A stretch of 64,000 bases of DNA from Angustibacter sp049994355 (GCF_049994355.1 NZ_CP188257.1:4526001-4590000); one strand, 5' to 3'; positions 32,731-41,864 are shown, numbered from the stretch's first letter. Numbers and translations: made by a program. Notes: generated from the letters alone by a model not told the origin.

Positions 32731-33564
32731 TCAGCCCAGCCGGCCGGCCAGGACGGCGTCCGCGACCTGGGCGCCGTGCGCGGCGCCGACCCGGACCGCG
32801 TCCGCGCAGCAGGCCAGCCAGCCGGCGACCCCCTCGGGAGTACCGGCGGCGTAGCCGCGCAGCGCGCTGACGTAGGGCGCCAGGCCGGACGCCGCGAGGG
32901 CAGTCTCCGGCGCCGCGACGCCGGTCGGGTCCAGGCCGCGTTGGACGACGACCGCCCGGAACACCGCCCGGGCCACCACGCCGTTGCCGGCCAGGAACGG
33001 TCGGATCGTGAGCAGCTCGCCGTGCGCGACGGCCGCGACCACCAGCGCGGGCACCTCGCCGGGGGCGGACAGCACGCCCGCCACCCCGGACAGCCGCGCG
33101 GTCAGCTCGGCGCCGGTCGGGGCCGGGCCCGGGCCGGGCAGGTCCAGCGGCTGCTCTTCGCCGGCCCGCGGCCGGCCAAGCGCGGAGTCGGGCACGAGTC
33201 CCGCGGCTGCCGCCGTGTGCAGCCGGGCCAGGGCCTGCAGCGGTGCGGACCGGACGACGTCCCCGATGGTCTGCGCTTGCGAGACCGCCCGCACCGCGCC
33301 GGCGACGGTGCGGCCCACGGCGTCCTCAGGCGCCGTGGTGGCGCCGCGCAGGATGTCGCGGACCAGGTCGACCGGCAGCTCGGCGCCGTCCAGTGCGGCG
33401 CTGGCCCGGGCCGCGCGCGCGGTGGTCTCGGCACGAGCCTCGTCGGTGCGCCGCCGCAGCGCCTGGTGCCAGCGCAGCTCGGTGCACGCCTGCCGGGCCG
33501 CGTCGATCGCGTCGACGACGCCGGGCAGGTCGGCGAGCTGGCGCAGGGCGGTGGCGTCGTCCAC
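32731..33564 (-). CDS. Fic-fold protein with degenerate catalytic motif
   Basis: The 277-residue protein has a Fic-like core in which the motif reads IRPFLAGNGVVAR: the catalytic His of HPFxxGNGRxxR is Arg, and GNGR is GNGV. Upstream is AVAHGELLTI. Proteins with this RPF...GNG..AR pattern are widespread in actinobacteria and usually annotated as Fic or oxidoreductase. AMP transfer is unlikely without the His. GTG 33564 lies 8 nt after TAGGGT on the minus strand. It is divergent from the LytS-type kinase gene, with 43 bp between starts, as is common for this family near acs operons. Confidence 0.8.
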   Translation of the reverse strand: MDDATALRQLADLPGVVDAIDAARQACTELRWHQALRRRTDEARAETTARAARASAALDGAELPVDLVRDILRGATTAPEDAVGRTVAGAVRAVSQAQTIGDVVRSAPLQALARLHTAAAAGLVPDSALGRPRAGEEQPLDLPGPGPAPTGAELTARLSGVAGVLSAPGEVPALVVAAVAHGELLTIRPFLAGNGVVARAVFRAVVVQRGLDPTGVAAPETALAASGLAPYVSALRGYAAGTPEGVAGWLACCADAVRVGAAHGAQVADAVLAGRLG

Positions 33565-33572
33565 GATCGGTG

Positions 33573-33600
33573 ACCCTACGCGGGCCTCGGCCAGTACCCT
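33573..33600. promoter_or_regulatory. Divergent leaderless promoters of Fic-like and kinase genes
   Basis: On the minus strand TAGGGT (33573-33578) precedes GTG 33564 by 8 nt. On the plus strand TACCCT (33595-33600) precedes GTG 33608 by 7 nt. The 43 bp between starts must hold both promoters. Confidence 0.45.
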
Positions 33601-33607
33601 CACGTCG

Positions 33608-34855
33608 GTGCAGCCACTCGTGCTCGTCGCGCAGGCCGCGGCCGACTCCGGCGGCACCAACCTGGTGCCGGTCGTGGTCGTGGCCGTGGTCGCCGCACTG
33701 GTCGTGGCGCTGGCGGCGCGGGTGGTCCGGCGTCGGCGCGACTTCGGTTCGACGGCGGACCGCGCGACGTTCCAGACCCTGCACACCGCGTCGCTGGCCG
33801 CGCCGAGCCTGCGCGAGGGGCTGACCGCATCCGGCGCGGAGCGCGCCAGCAGACACCTGCGCACCCTGCTCGGCACACCGGCGGTCGCGCTGGTCGACGC
33901 CGGCGGGCGCTGCCTGGCCTGGGAGGGCGCCGGCGCCCGGCACGCGGCGGACGTCGGCCGGCACGGCGCGCAGGTGCTGGCCACCGGCCAGGCCGCAGTG
34001 GCCTCGGGCGAGAGCGTCTCGGTCGGCGAGCTGGCTCGCTGTGATGACCCGGACTGCCCGGTGCGCACGGCGGTGGTCGCGCCGATCGTCAGCGGCGACA
34101 CCGTGGTGGGCGCGTTGCTCGCCTACGGCGGCCAGCCGTCGGCGGGGCTGGTGCGGGCGACGTCCGAGGTGGCGAGATACGTGTCCTCGCAAGTCGTCCT
34201 GGCTGAGGTGGACCGTGAGCGCACCCGCGCGATGGAGGCCGAGCTGCGGGCGCTGCGGGCGCAGATCAGCCCGCACTTCGTCTACAACTCCCTGGCTGCG
34301 ATCGCGTCGTTCGTCCGCACCGACCCTGAGCAGGCCCGCGAGCTGCTGCTGGAGTTCGCCGACTTCACCCGGTACGCGTTCCGTCGCGGCGGCGAGTTCA
34401 CCACGTTGGCGGACGAGTTGTCGAACGTCGAGCGGTACCTGCGGCTGGAGCAGGCGCGGTTCGGTGAGCGGCTGCAGATCTCGCTGCTGATTGCCCCCGA
34501 GGTGCTGTCGGTCGCGGTGCCCTTCCTGGTGGTGCAACCGTTGGTGGAGAACGCCGTCCGGCATGGGCTGGCCGATCGCAGCGGGCCGGGTCACATCGTG
34601 ATCACCGCCGAGGACGCCGGGTCGGAGGCGGTGCTCGCGGTCGAGGACGACGGCGTCGGCTCGGACCCGGAGGTGGTGCGCGCCGTGCTGTCCGGGGAGT
34701 GGTCGGCGGACTCGGTGGGTCTGGGCAACGTGGACGCACGGCTACGGCAGGTCTTCGGCGACGCGCACGGACTGGTCGTGGAGACCGCCGTGGGCGCCGG
34801 CACGAAGGTGACGCTGCGCATCCCGAAGTTCGCGCCCGGCGTCACCGTCCGCTGA
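33608..34855 (+). CDS. LytS/YehU-type sensor histidine kinase
   Basis: The 415-residue protein has one N-terminal membrane helix (~residues 15-35), a GAF-like domain (ALVDAGGRCLAWEGAG to AYGGQPS), a HisKA-type region with ISPHFVYNSLAAIASFVR, whose His is the phosphorylation site of the His_kinase (PF06580) family, and a HATPase domain (PLVENAVRHGL, DDGVGSD). GTG 33608 is likely leaderless. The cognate LytTR regulator is 1.1 kb downstream. LytS-type kinases such as BtsS/YpdA sense carboxylates like pyruvate; with two symporters downstream, carboxylate sensing is a reasonable inference. Confidence 0.9.
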   Translation: MQPLVLVAQAAADSGGTNLVPVVVVAVVAALVVALAARVVRRRRDFGSTADRATFQTLHTASLAAPSLREGLTASGAERASRHLRTLLGTPAVALVDAGGRCLAWEGAGARHAADVGRHGAQVLATGQAAVASGESVSVGELARCDDPDCPVRTAVVAPIVSGDTVVGALLAYGGQPSAGLVRATSEVARYVSSQVVLAEVDRERTRAMEAELRALRAQISPHFVYNSLAAIASFVRTDPEQARELLLEFADFTRYAFRRGGEFTTLADELSNVERYLRLEQARFGERLQISLLIAPEVLSVAVPFLVVQPLVENAVRHGLADRSGPGHIVITAEDAGSEAVLAVEDDGVGSDPEVVRAVLSGEWSADSVGLGNVDARLRQVFGDAHGLVVETAVGAGTKVTLRIPKFAPGVTVR

Positions 34856-34861
34856 GCGCGA

Positions 34862-35896
34862 TCAGGACGAGTCAGCCGGGTGCTTGAGCGCGAAGGCCTG
34901 GGCGAGCAGCTCGAAGGACCGCACCCGCTCCACCGGGTCGTGCACGTTCGTGGTCACGATCAGCTCGTCGGCCTGCGCACGGCGGGCCCGCGCGAGCAGG
35001 CCCTCGCGGACCACGTCCGGCGTACCCACGGTCACGAAACCCCTTGCAGCAGTGGCGATCTCGCGCTCGGCCGCGGACCAGGAGTGGGCCGCCGCCTCCT
35101 GCGGGCTGGGCAGCGGCCCGGGACGGTTGGACCGCAGCCTGGCGATCGACAGGTCGTTCGCCCGGGCGAGCTCGGCGGCGCGCTCCTCGGTGTCGGCGAC
35201 GATTGCGGACACCGCGAGGATCACCCGTGGCTCGGACGGCGCGCCGGGCCTTCCGGAGGGCCGGAACGAGCGCAGGTAGCCGTCCACCGCCTCGGCTGGG
35301 TCGACGCTGCCGAAGTGTCCGGCGAAGGCGAAGCCGGTACCGAACGCCGCCGCGGCCTGGCCGCCGTACAGGCTGGACCCGAGGATCCACACTGGTGGCA
35401 GCGGCACGTCGTCCGGCATGGCCCGGATCGCCGCGAACGGGTGCGAGGCGTCGAAGCCGTCGACGTAGGCGACCAGCTCGGCGTACTGCTGCGGGAAGTC
35501 GTCGGCGGTCAACGCCTCGCGGCTGCGCCGCAGCGCGTACGCAGTGAGCTGGTCGGTGCCGGGCGCGCGGCCGATGCCGAGGTCGATCCGACCGGGGTAG
35601 AGGCCTTCGAGCACCCGGAACGACTCGGCGACGGTCAGCGGCGAGTGGTTCGGCAGCATGATGCCGCCCGAGCCGACCCGGATGCTGGACGTCGCCGCCG
35701 CCACCGCAGCCATCAGCACCGCCGGGGACGAGCTGGTCACGCTGGGCAGCGAGTGGTGCTCGGCCAGCCAGTACCGGGAGTAGCCGAACTGTTCGGCGGC
35801 CCGGGCCAGCTCGATGGTCCGGCGCAGGGCCTGCGAGGGCGCAGAGCCGGACGGGACCGGCGACAGGTCGAGCACGGACAACGGGAGGTCGCTCAC
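34862..35896 (-). CDS. Luciferase-like flavin monooxygenase (LLM class)
   Basis: The 344-residue protein begins LPLSVLDLSPVPSGSAPSQAL and has the LLM-class marks RYWLAEHHSLPSVTSSSP and VGSGGIMLPNHSPL, found in the FMN-dependent group of bacterial luciferase-like proteins. The start is uncertain: GTG 35896 directly abuts an AGGAGG, and a TTG or GTG 18-24 nt further in may be used. It lies on the opposite strand between the kinase and regulator genes, with which it may have no functional link. Substrate unknown. Confidence 0.82.
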   Translation of the reverse strand: MSDLPLSVLDLSPVPSGSAPSQALRRTIELARAAEQFGYSRYWLAEHHSLPSVTSSSPAVLMAAVAAATSSIRVGSGGIMLPNHSPLTVAESFRVLEGLYPGRIDLGIGRAPGTDQLTAYALRRSREALTADDFPQQYAELVAYVDGFDASHPFAAIRAMPDDVPLPPVWILGSSLYGGQAAAAFGTGFAFAGHFGSVDPAEAVDGYLRSFRPSGRPGAPSEPRVILAVSAIVADTEERAAELARANDLSIARLRSNRPGPLPSPQEAAAHSWSAAEREIATAARGFVTVGTPDVVREGLLARARRAQADELIVTTNVHDPVERVRSFELLAQAFALKHPADSS

Positions 35897-35958
35897 CCTC
35901 CTGCCAGCACCACCGACCCCCCGATTGATTCCCCCGCGCCACGAGGCGGCGGAGGTCG

Positions 35959-35964
35959 TAGGCT
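35959..35964 (+). promoter_or_regulatory. -10 box (TAGGCT), leaderless start of the LytTR regulator
   Basis: TAGGCT is followed by 7 nt and ATG 35972. Confidence 0.45.
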
Positions 35965-35971
35965 CCGCGCC

Positions 35972-36721
35972 ATGATCGACCCGCTTCACCACGGACTGTC
36001 CGTGCTGGTCGTGGACGACGAGGAGCCTGCACTCGCCGAGCTCGCCTACCTGCTCGGCCAGGACGAGCGGGTCAGCACGACGTGTACGGCAAGCGGCGGC
36101 CCCGCTGCGCTGCGGCTGCTCGAGACGGCGAGCGTGGACGTGGTGTTCTGCGACATCGCGATGCCCGGCCTGGACGGGCTCGACCTGGCCCGGGTGCTCG
36201 CCCGGTTCGCCCGACGTCCGCAGGTCGTCTTCGTCACGGCCTACGACCAGCACGCCGTCGACGCGTTCGACCTGCGAGCCACCGACTACGTGATGAAGCC
36301 GGTCCGGGCCGAACGGCTGCGCGAGGCGGTCCGCCGAGTCGTCGAGGCCCGCGACGGCGGACCGGAACCAGCGGCGGAGGACGAGACGATCGCAGTCGAG
36401 CTCGGCGGGGTCACCCGCTTCGTGCAGCGCTCGCACGTGCGCTACGTGGAGGCCCAGGGCGACTATGCGCGACTGCACACCGCGGACGAGAGCCATCTGC
36501 TGCGCATTCCGTTGGCTACCCTCGAGGAACGTTGGGGCACAGCGGGTTTCGTCCGGATCCACCGCAGCACGCTGGTCGCCTTGCAGCACGTCGACGAGGT
36601 GCGCTCGGACGGCGGCCGGTACAGCGTCCGGCTGGGCGAGGACGAGCTCGCGGTCAGCCGCCGGCACACCCGTGAGCTGCGCGACCGGCTGATCCGCTCG
36701 GCCCGACCCGGCCGGGTCTGA
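35972..36721 (+). CDS. LytTR-family response regulator
   Basis: The 249-residue protein has a receiver domain (VLVVDDEEPALAELAYLL, phospho-acceptor Asp in VVFCDIAMPGLDG, Lys in YVMKPVRAERL) and a C-terminal LytTR DNA-binding domain (VRYVEAQGDYARLHT, FVRIHRSTLVALQHV). It is the partner of the LytS-type kinase at 33608 and the first gene of the symporter cluster. It probably controls the DUF485/symporter genes that follow within 20 bp. Confidence 0.92.
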   Translation: MIDPLHHGLSVLVVDDEEPALAELAYLLGQDERVSTTCTASGGPAALRLLETASVDVVFCDIAMPGLDGLDLARVLARFARRPQVVFVTAYDQHAVDAFDLRATDYVMKPVRAERLREAVRRVVEARDGGPEPAAEDETIAVELGGVTRFVQRSHVRYVEAQGDYARLHTADESHLLRIPLATLEERWGTAGFVRIHRSTLVALQHVDEVRSDGGRYSVRLGEDELAVSRRHTRELRDRLIRSARPGRV

Positions 36722-36739
36722 CCGCGTGGCGGCCAGGTC

Positions 36740-37129
36740 GTGAGCCAGGGCACGCCGTCCGAGCCGGCGCGGCGGGTGCGGGTCACCAGCCCCCTGATGG
36801 GCGCCGCCCGTCGTGAGCCCTATCGACCCGCGACCCGGGAGATCGACGAGCAGACCGACCTCGGTGAGGTCTACATGCGCTCCCTGCTCCGCAGTCAGCT
36901 GCGGCTCGCGCTCAGCGTGCTGGCCGCGCTCAGCGTGCTGCTCGGCGGGCTACCTCTGCTGTTCGCGGTGGCTCCTTCGGTGGCCGACGCCCACCTGTTC
37001 GGGCTGCCGCTGCCCTGGCTGCTGCTCGGGGTGCTGGTCTACCCGATGCTCTGGCTGGCCGCCCGGTTCTACGTGCGGCAGGCCGAGCGCAACGAGGCCG
37101 AGTTCGCCGACGTCCTGGAACGGCGCTGA
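36740..37129 (+). CDS. DUF485 membrane protein 1
   Basis: The 129-residue protein has two membrane helices (~57-78 and ~92-110) and ends FYVRQAERNEAEF, the DUF485 signature. These proteins are nearly always encoded just before an acetate/solute symporter and are thought to be accessory subunits. GTG 36740. The N-terminal ~45 residues are cytoplasmic and have EIDEQTDLGEVYMRSLLRSQLRLAL, also seen in family members. Confidence 0.85.
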   Translation: MSQGTPSEPARRVRVTSPLMGAARREPYRPATREIDEQTDLGEVYMRSLLRSQLRLALSVLAALSVLLGGLPLLFAVAPSVADAHLFGLPLPWLLLGVLVYPMLWLAARFYVRQAERNEAEFADVLERR

Positions 37130-37131
37130 CC

Positions 37132-38688
37132 GTGGGCGACGCCCAGCTCTACTCCGTGGTCGCGGTGCTCCTGGTCAGCGTCGCCACCGTCGTGGTCGGC
37201 GCCTTCGGTCTGCGGATGTCGCGCACCACCAGCGACTTCTACGTGGCCAGCCGGGCCGTCTCCCCACGCTGGAACGCCTCGGCCATCGGCGGCGAGTACC
37301 TGTCCGCCGCGAGCTTCCTCGGCGTCGCCGGTCTGGTGCTGGTCGCCGGGACGGACATGCTGTGGTTCCCGGTCGGCTACACCACCGGCTACCTCGTGCT
37401 GCTCGTCCTGGTGGCCGCACCGCTGCGCCGCTCCGGCGCCTACACGCTGCCCGACTTCGCCGAGGGCCGGCTGGAGTCGCGCGAGGTCCGGCGGGCGGCG
37501 TCCGTGCTGGTGGTGGGCATCGGTTGGCTCTACCTGGTTCCGCAGCTGCAAGGTGCCGGGATCGCGCTGCGGGCGGTGACCGGCGCGCCGGTCTGGATGG
37601 GCGCGGCCATCGTCGCGACCGTCGTGGTGCTGAACGTGGTGGCCGGCGGGATGCGCTCGATCACCTTCGTGCAGGCGTTCCAGTACTGGCTCAAGCTCAC
37701 CGCCATCGCCCTGCCGATGTTCTTCATCCTGTTGGTCTGGCACTCCGATGGCGCGCCCTCGCCGGCGACGGCGGAGTGGCTGCGGCCGCTCGGCGGGGCA
37801 TCCGGGCGCGACCACCCTCTGTACTCCACCTACTCGATCGTGTTGGCGCTGTTCTTCGGCACCATGGGCCTGCCGCACGTGCTGGTCCGCTTCTACACCA
37901 ACCCGGACGGGCGGGCCGCACGACGCACGACGCTCGTGGTCATCGCGTTGCTGGGCGTCTTCTACCTGTTCCCTCCGCTGTACGGCGCCCTCGGCCGGAT
38001 CTACGCGGCCGACCTGCTCGCCGTCGGGCACGCCGACACCGTCGTCCTGCTGCTGCCCGAGCGAGTGGTACCCGGCGTCGCCGGGCAGCTGCTCAGCGCC
38101 CTGACCACGGCCGGCGCGTTCGCCGCGTTCCTGTCCACCTCGTCCGGCCTGGTGATGTCGGTCTCCGGTGTGCTGCACCAGGATCTGCTCTCCCGGTGGG
38201 CACGGCCCGGGCGACGCGGGACCGGACGGCGCGCGGCCTCGCCCCGCCGTCCGGAGTCGCTGCGCGGGTTCCGGGCCGCTGCGGTGGCCTCGATCGTGGT
38301 GCCGTTCGTGCTGTCCCTGTTCGCCGGCGCGCTCAGCCTCGCCGACACGGTGGGACTGGCCTTCGCGGTGGCGGCCTCGACCTTCTGCCCGTTGCTGGTG
38401 CTCGGGATCTGGTGGCGCGGGCTGACCCGCACCGGCGCGCTGACCGGCCTGGTCGTGGGCGGTGCGCTGGCCAGTGCCGCGGTGGTGATCACCATGGTGG
38501 GCGGCACCCGCGACGGCTGGACCGGCGCGCTGCTCGCCCAGCCCGCCGCGTGGACGGTGCCGCTGGCCTTCGCGACGATGATCTCGGTCTCGCTGGCCAC
38601 CCCGCGCAGCGTGCCGCCTCACGTGGCCCGGACGATGGTGCGGCTGCACGCCCCCGAGGACGTGGACGTCGACCGTTCGTCGCGCTGA
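37132..38688 (+). CDS. Sodium:solute symporter 1 (acetate/carboxylate type)
   Basis: The 518-residue SSS-family protein has about 13 membrane helices. It carries SRAVSPRWNASAIGGEYLSAASFLG, the conserved first-helix region of ActP/MctC-like symporters, and GTMGLPHVLVRFYTNPDGRAAR in the middle. Start GTG 37132 lies 2 nt after the DUF485 stop. Substrate is likely a monocarboxylate, but this copy is more diverged than the second, so its substrate may differ. It is presumably co-regulated with the LytTR gene. Confidence 0.88.
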   Translation: MGDAQLYSVVAVLLVSVATVVVGAFGLRMSRTTSDFYVASRAVSPRWNASAIGGEYLSAASFLGVAGLVLVAGTDMLWFPVGYTTGYLVLLVLVAAPLRRSGAYTLPDFAEGRLESREVRRAASVLVVGIGWLYLVPQLQGAGIALRAVTGAPVWMGAAIVATVVVLNVVAGGMRSITFVQAFQYWLKLTAIALPMFFILLVWHSDGAPSPATAEWLRPLGGASGRDHPLYSTYSIVLALFFGTMGLPHVLVRFYTNPDGRAARRTTLVVIALLGVFYLFPPLYGALGRIYAADLLAVGHADTVVLLLPERVVPGVAGQLLSALTTAGAFAAFLSTSSGLVMSVSGVLHQDLLSRWARPGRRGTGRRAASPRRPESLRGFRAAAVASIVVPFVLSLFAGALSLADTVGLAFAVAASTFCPLLVLGIWWRGLTRTGALTGLVVGGALASAAVVITMVGGTRDGWTGALLAQPAAWTVPLAFATMISVSLATPRSVPPHVARTMVRLHAPEDVDVDRSSR

Positions 38689-38790
38689 CCGCACCGCTCG
38701 TCGCGCCTCACCGCGCCGCCGGACGCCCGAACGCCCCATCCGGCGACACCGCTGCCGACACACCTTCCCTGCCCGATCGGGCGAGAGCAC

Positions 38791-38806
38791 AGTGACGGCC
38801 GTCACA
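38791..38806 (+). promoter_or_regulatory. Crp/GlxR-type operator upstream of second symporter operon
   Basis: AGTGACGGCCGTCACA matches the TGTGA-N6-TCACA consensus of actinobacterial Crp/GlxR at nine of ten defined positions, and its central 14 bp are a perfect palindrome. It lies 54 bp before the DUF485 gene start. Crp-family control of acetate uptake (MctC) is known in Corynebacterium, and a crp gene is present at 60230. Confidence 0.6.
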
Positions 38807-38859
38807 CCGAGGTGACGGCGCGTGCCCGCGCGTCGTCCGTCTGCCGTCCGGGAGGACAT

Positions 38860-39216
38860 GTGAGCACCACCGACCACCACGACGGGGGGACGACAAGCTA
38901 CGTCGCCGTTCAGGCGACGCCAGAGTTCGCGCACCTGCGGCGCACCTTCCGGAACTTCGTGTTCCCGATGACCGCACTCTTCCTCGTCTGGTACTTCCTG
39001 TACGTCCTGCTGTCCACCTATGCGCCGGACTTCATGTCGCACAAGCTGTTCGGCAACATCACGACCGGCCTGGTCTTCGGTCTCGGGCAGTTCGTCTCGA
39101 CGTTCGTGATCACGATGGTCTACCGCAGCTGGGCGGACAGGAAGTTCGACCCCGCCGCCGCCGAGCTGGCCGAGCGGGTACTCGCCCACCCCGACCACGA
39201 CGGAGGCGACCGATGA
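38860..39216 (+). CDS. DUF485 membrane protein 2
   Basis: The 118-residue protein reads FAHLRRTFRNFVFPMTALFLVWYFLYVLL, the DUF485 signature, with a second helix at ~73-95 and MVYRSWADRKFDPAAAEL. GTG 38860 follows GGAGG. Its stop overlaps the start of the second symporter (ATGA), so the two are translated together. Confidence 0.9.
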   Translation: MSTTDHHDGGTTSYVAVQATPEFAHLRRTFRNFVFPMTALFLVWYFLYVLLSTYAPDFMSHKLFGNITTGLVFGLGQFVSTFVITMVYRSWADRKFDPAAAELAERVLAHPDHDGGDR

Positions 39217-40853
39217 GCGCCGCCGTGCTCGCCGCCGACGCCCCCGGCAGCGCGGGCGTCAACATCACCATCTTCGCGATCTTCGTGGCGATCACCCTCG
39301 GCATCGTTTTCCGAGCCTCGCGCAACAACCGCAGCGCCGCGGACTACTACGCAGCCGGTCGCTCGTTCACCGGGCCGCAGAACGGCATCGCCATCTCCGG
39401 CGACTACCTGTCCGCCGCCAGCTTCCTGGGCATCGCCGGCGCCATCGCGATCAACGGCTACGACGGCTTCCTGTACTCGATCGGCTTCCTGGTGGCGTGG
39501 CTGGTGGCACTGCTGCTGGTCGCCGAGCTGCTGCGCAACACCGGCCGGTTCACCATGGCCGACGTGCTCTCGTTCCGGTTGCGGCAGAAGCCGATCCGGA
39601 TGGCGGCCGCGATCAGCACCCTGGTGGTCAGCTTCTTCTACCTGATCGCGCAGATGGCGGGGGCCGGCGGTCTCGTCGCGCTGCTGCTCGGCGTCAGCAC
39701 CAAGACCGGCCAGGGCATCGTGATCGCTGTGGTCGGCGTGGTCATGGTGCTGTACGTGCTGGTCGGCGGCATGAAGGGCACCACCTGGGTACAGATCGTC
39801 AAGGCCGTGCTGCTGGTCCTCGGCGCCGGGGTCATGACGGTGTGGGTGCTGAGCAAGTACGGGTTCAACTTGTCCGACCTACTGGGTGCCGCTGTGGAGA
39901 AGAGCCCCAAGGGCGAGTCGATCCTCGGCCCGGGCCTGCAGTACGGCAAAACCGAGACGTCGAAGCTCGACTTCATCTCGCTGTCACTGGCCCTGGTGCT
40001 CGGCACCGCCGGCCTGCCGCACGTGCTGATGCGCTTCTACACGGTCCCGTCGGCCAAGGAGGCCCGGCGCAGCGTGGTCTGGGCGATCTGGGTGATCGGC
40101 ATCTTCTACCTGTTCACCCTGGTGATCGGTTACGGCGCAGCCGCTCTGGTCGGCCCGAAGACGATCGCCGCCGCCCCGGGCAAGGTGAACTCCGCAGCGC
40201 CACTGCTGGCGTTCGAGCTCGGCGGCACGCTGTTCCTCGGGTTGATCTCGGCGATCGCGTTCGCCACCATCCTGGCGGTGGTGGCCGGCCTCACGATCAC
40301 CGCGAGCGCCTCGTTCGCGCACGACGTCTACGCCAACGTGATCAAGGACGGCGAAGTCAACCCGGACGCCGAGGTGAAGATCGCGCGCCGGGCCGCCATG
40401 GTCATTGGCGCCTGCGCGATCGTCGGCGGGATCTTCGCGATCGGCCAGAACGTGGCGTTCCTAGTGGCGCTGGCGTTCGCGATCGCGGCCAGCGCCAACC
40501 TGCCGACGATCCTGTACTCGCTGTTCTGGAAGAGGTTCAACACCCGTGGCGCCCTCTGGTCGATGTACGGCGGCCTGATCGCGTCGGTGGGACTGATCAT
40601 CTTCTCGCCGGTGGTGTCCGGGAAGCCGGCCGACCCGCTCACCGGCAAGAGCCTGTCGATGATCACCGACACCGGGATCGACTTCCACTGGTTCCCGCTG
40701 GACAACCCCGGTCTCGTCTCGATCCCGCTGGCCTTCCTGCTGGGCATCCTCGGGACGCTGTCGAGCAAGGAGAGGTCCAGCCGCGAGAAGTACGCGGAGA
40801 TGGAGGTGCGTTCGCTCACCGGTGCCGGCGCCGAGAAGGCCGTCGTGCACTGA
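39213..40853 (+). CDS. Cation/acetate symporter (MctC/ActP type)
   Basis: The 546-residue SSS protein has about 13 helices and the full ActP/MctC signature: SAADYYAAGRSFTGPQNGIAISGDYLSAASFLGIAGAIA, KGTTWVQIVKAVLL and GTAGLPHVLMRFYTVPSAKEAR, ending in KERSSREKYAEMEVRS. It imports acetate (and often pyruvate or propionate) with Na+ or H+. A terminator follows at 40886. Together with acs 1.2 kb downstream it forms an acetate assimilation route. Confidence 0.92.
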   Translation: MSAAVLAADAPGSAGVNITIFAIFVAITLGIVFRASRNNRSAADYYAAGRSFTGPQNGIAISGDYLSAASFLGIAGAIAINGYDGFLYSIGFLVAWLVALLLVAELLRNTGRFTMADVLSFRLRQKPIRMAAAISTLVVSFFYLIAQMAGAGGLVALLLGVSTKTGQGIVIAVVGVVMVLYVLVGGMKGTTWVQIVKAVLLVLGAGVMTVWVLSKYGFNLSDLLGAAVEKSPKGESILGPGLQYGKTETSKLDFISLSLALVLGTAGLPHVLMRFYTVPSAKEARRSVVWAIWVIGIFYLFTLVIGYGAAALVGPKTIAAAPGKVNSAAPLLAFELGGTLFLGLISAIAFATILAVVAGLTITASASFAHDVYANVIKDGEVNPDAEVKIARRAAMVIGACAIVGGIFAIGQNVAFLVALAFAIAASANLPTILYSLFWKRFNTRGALWSMYGGLIASVGLIIFSPVVSGKPADPLTGKSLSMITDTGIDFHWFPLDNPGLVSIPLAFLLGILGTLSSKERSSREKYAEMEVRSLTGAGAEKAVVH

Positions 40854-40885
40854 CCCGGTCGCCGGGTGCCCGCTCGGCGTCCGCG

Positions 40886-40920
40886 CTCAGGCCGCTCCCG
40901 ACGTCCGGGAGCGGCCTGAG
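40886..40920 (+). terminator. Terminator of the symporter operon
   Basis: A perfect 15 bp stem (CTCAGGCCGCTCCCG at 40886-40900, complement at 40906-40920) with a 5 nt loop lies 32 bp beyond the stop. Confidence 0.8.
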
Positions 40921-41023
40921 TGGCGAAACCGGGGTCGGCTTTGTGTGAAGTTCTGTGGATGCTGAGGTCGCGAACCGGTCATATAGTCCGGCTAACCAAC
41001 TTGAGGACCCTGGAGGATCCCTG

Positions 41024-41857
41024 ATGACTCGAAGGCTTCGGATGACGGCGCTGGCCGGCGCGCTCGCGCTCGGCCTGATCGGCGGGGGCGTCGCAATCGC
41101 GGACACCCCGTCCCCCGCGATCACGACGTTCACCCCGCGCTCTGAGAACCAGATCACCAACATCGACGTGCTGCGCCAGCAGATCCGCAACTACTACGGC
41201 GACCCGCTGGGCACCGGCGTGTTCGCGGCCGACGGCAACTACGCCAAGGAGGCCGGCTATGTGGCCCGGGACGGCAAGCGGTGGCTGTCCTTCACGAAGC
41301 ACGGCAGCAGCAGCCACCACGGCCAGAAGGCGATCGTGATGGATGTCGACGACACCACGCTGGCGACCTGGAACTACGAGATCTTCAGCAACTGGGCCTA
41401 CAACTTCACCACGAACAACGACTACGTCACCGGGCAGAAGTTCCCGGCCGTGCCCGGCATGGTGGACATGGCGAACTACGCGGCCGCGCACGGCTACGCG
41501 ATCTTCTACCTGACCGGACGGGGGACGACGCAGGAGGCCGCGACCCTGGGCAACCTGACCTCGGACGGCGTGGGCGTGGACGCCGGCTACCCCGCACCGA
41601 CGACCCTGGCCGACGGGGAGGACGGGCTGTTCACCAAGCCCGACGTGACGGCCTATCCGGACTACCTGGTCGCGGCCTGCGCCGGTGACACCGGCGGCAA
41701 GTGCACGACGATCCACTACAAGTCCGCGACCCGGGCGCACATCGAGTCGCTCGGCTACGACATCGTCGCGAACTTCGGCGACCAGTTCAGCGACCTCAAG
41801 GGCGGGCACGCCGACCGCACCTTCAAGATGCCCAACCCGAACTACTTCCTGCCCTGA
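41024..41857 (+). CDS. Secreted HAD-type acid phosphatase (class B/plant-type)
   Basis: The 277-residue protein has a signal peptide (MTRRLRMTALAGALALGLIG to IADTPS). The HAD nucleophile motif is MDVDDTTLATW (DxDDT), motif II is in FYLTGRG, the conserved Lys is likely in IHYKSATR, and motif III is ANFGDQFSDLKGG. This matches the PF03767 acid phosphatase family. It should release phosphate from organic phosphates outside the cell. ATG 41024 follows GGAGG, and a -10 (TATAGT) lies about 40 bp upstream. It has a long terminator hairpin after it. Confidence 0.88.
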   Translation: MTRRLRMTALAGALALGLIGGGVAIADTPSPAITTFTPRSENQITNIDVLRQQIRNYYGDPLGTGVFAADGNYAKEAGYVARDGKRWLSFTKHGSSSHHGQKAIVMDVDDTTLATWNYEIFSNWAYNFTTNNDYVTGQKFPAVPGMVDMANYAAAHGYAIFYLTGRGTTQEAATLGNLTSDGVGVDAGYPAPTTLADGEDGLFTKPDVTAYPDYLVAACAGDTGGKCTTIHYKSATRAHIESLGYDIVANFGDQFSDLKGGHADRTFKMPNPNYFLP

Positions 41858-41864
41858 CCCCGGG

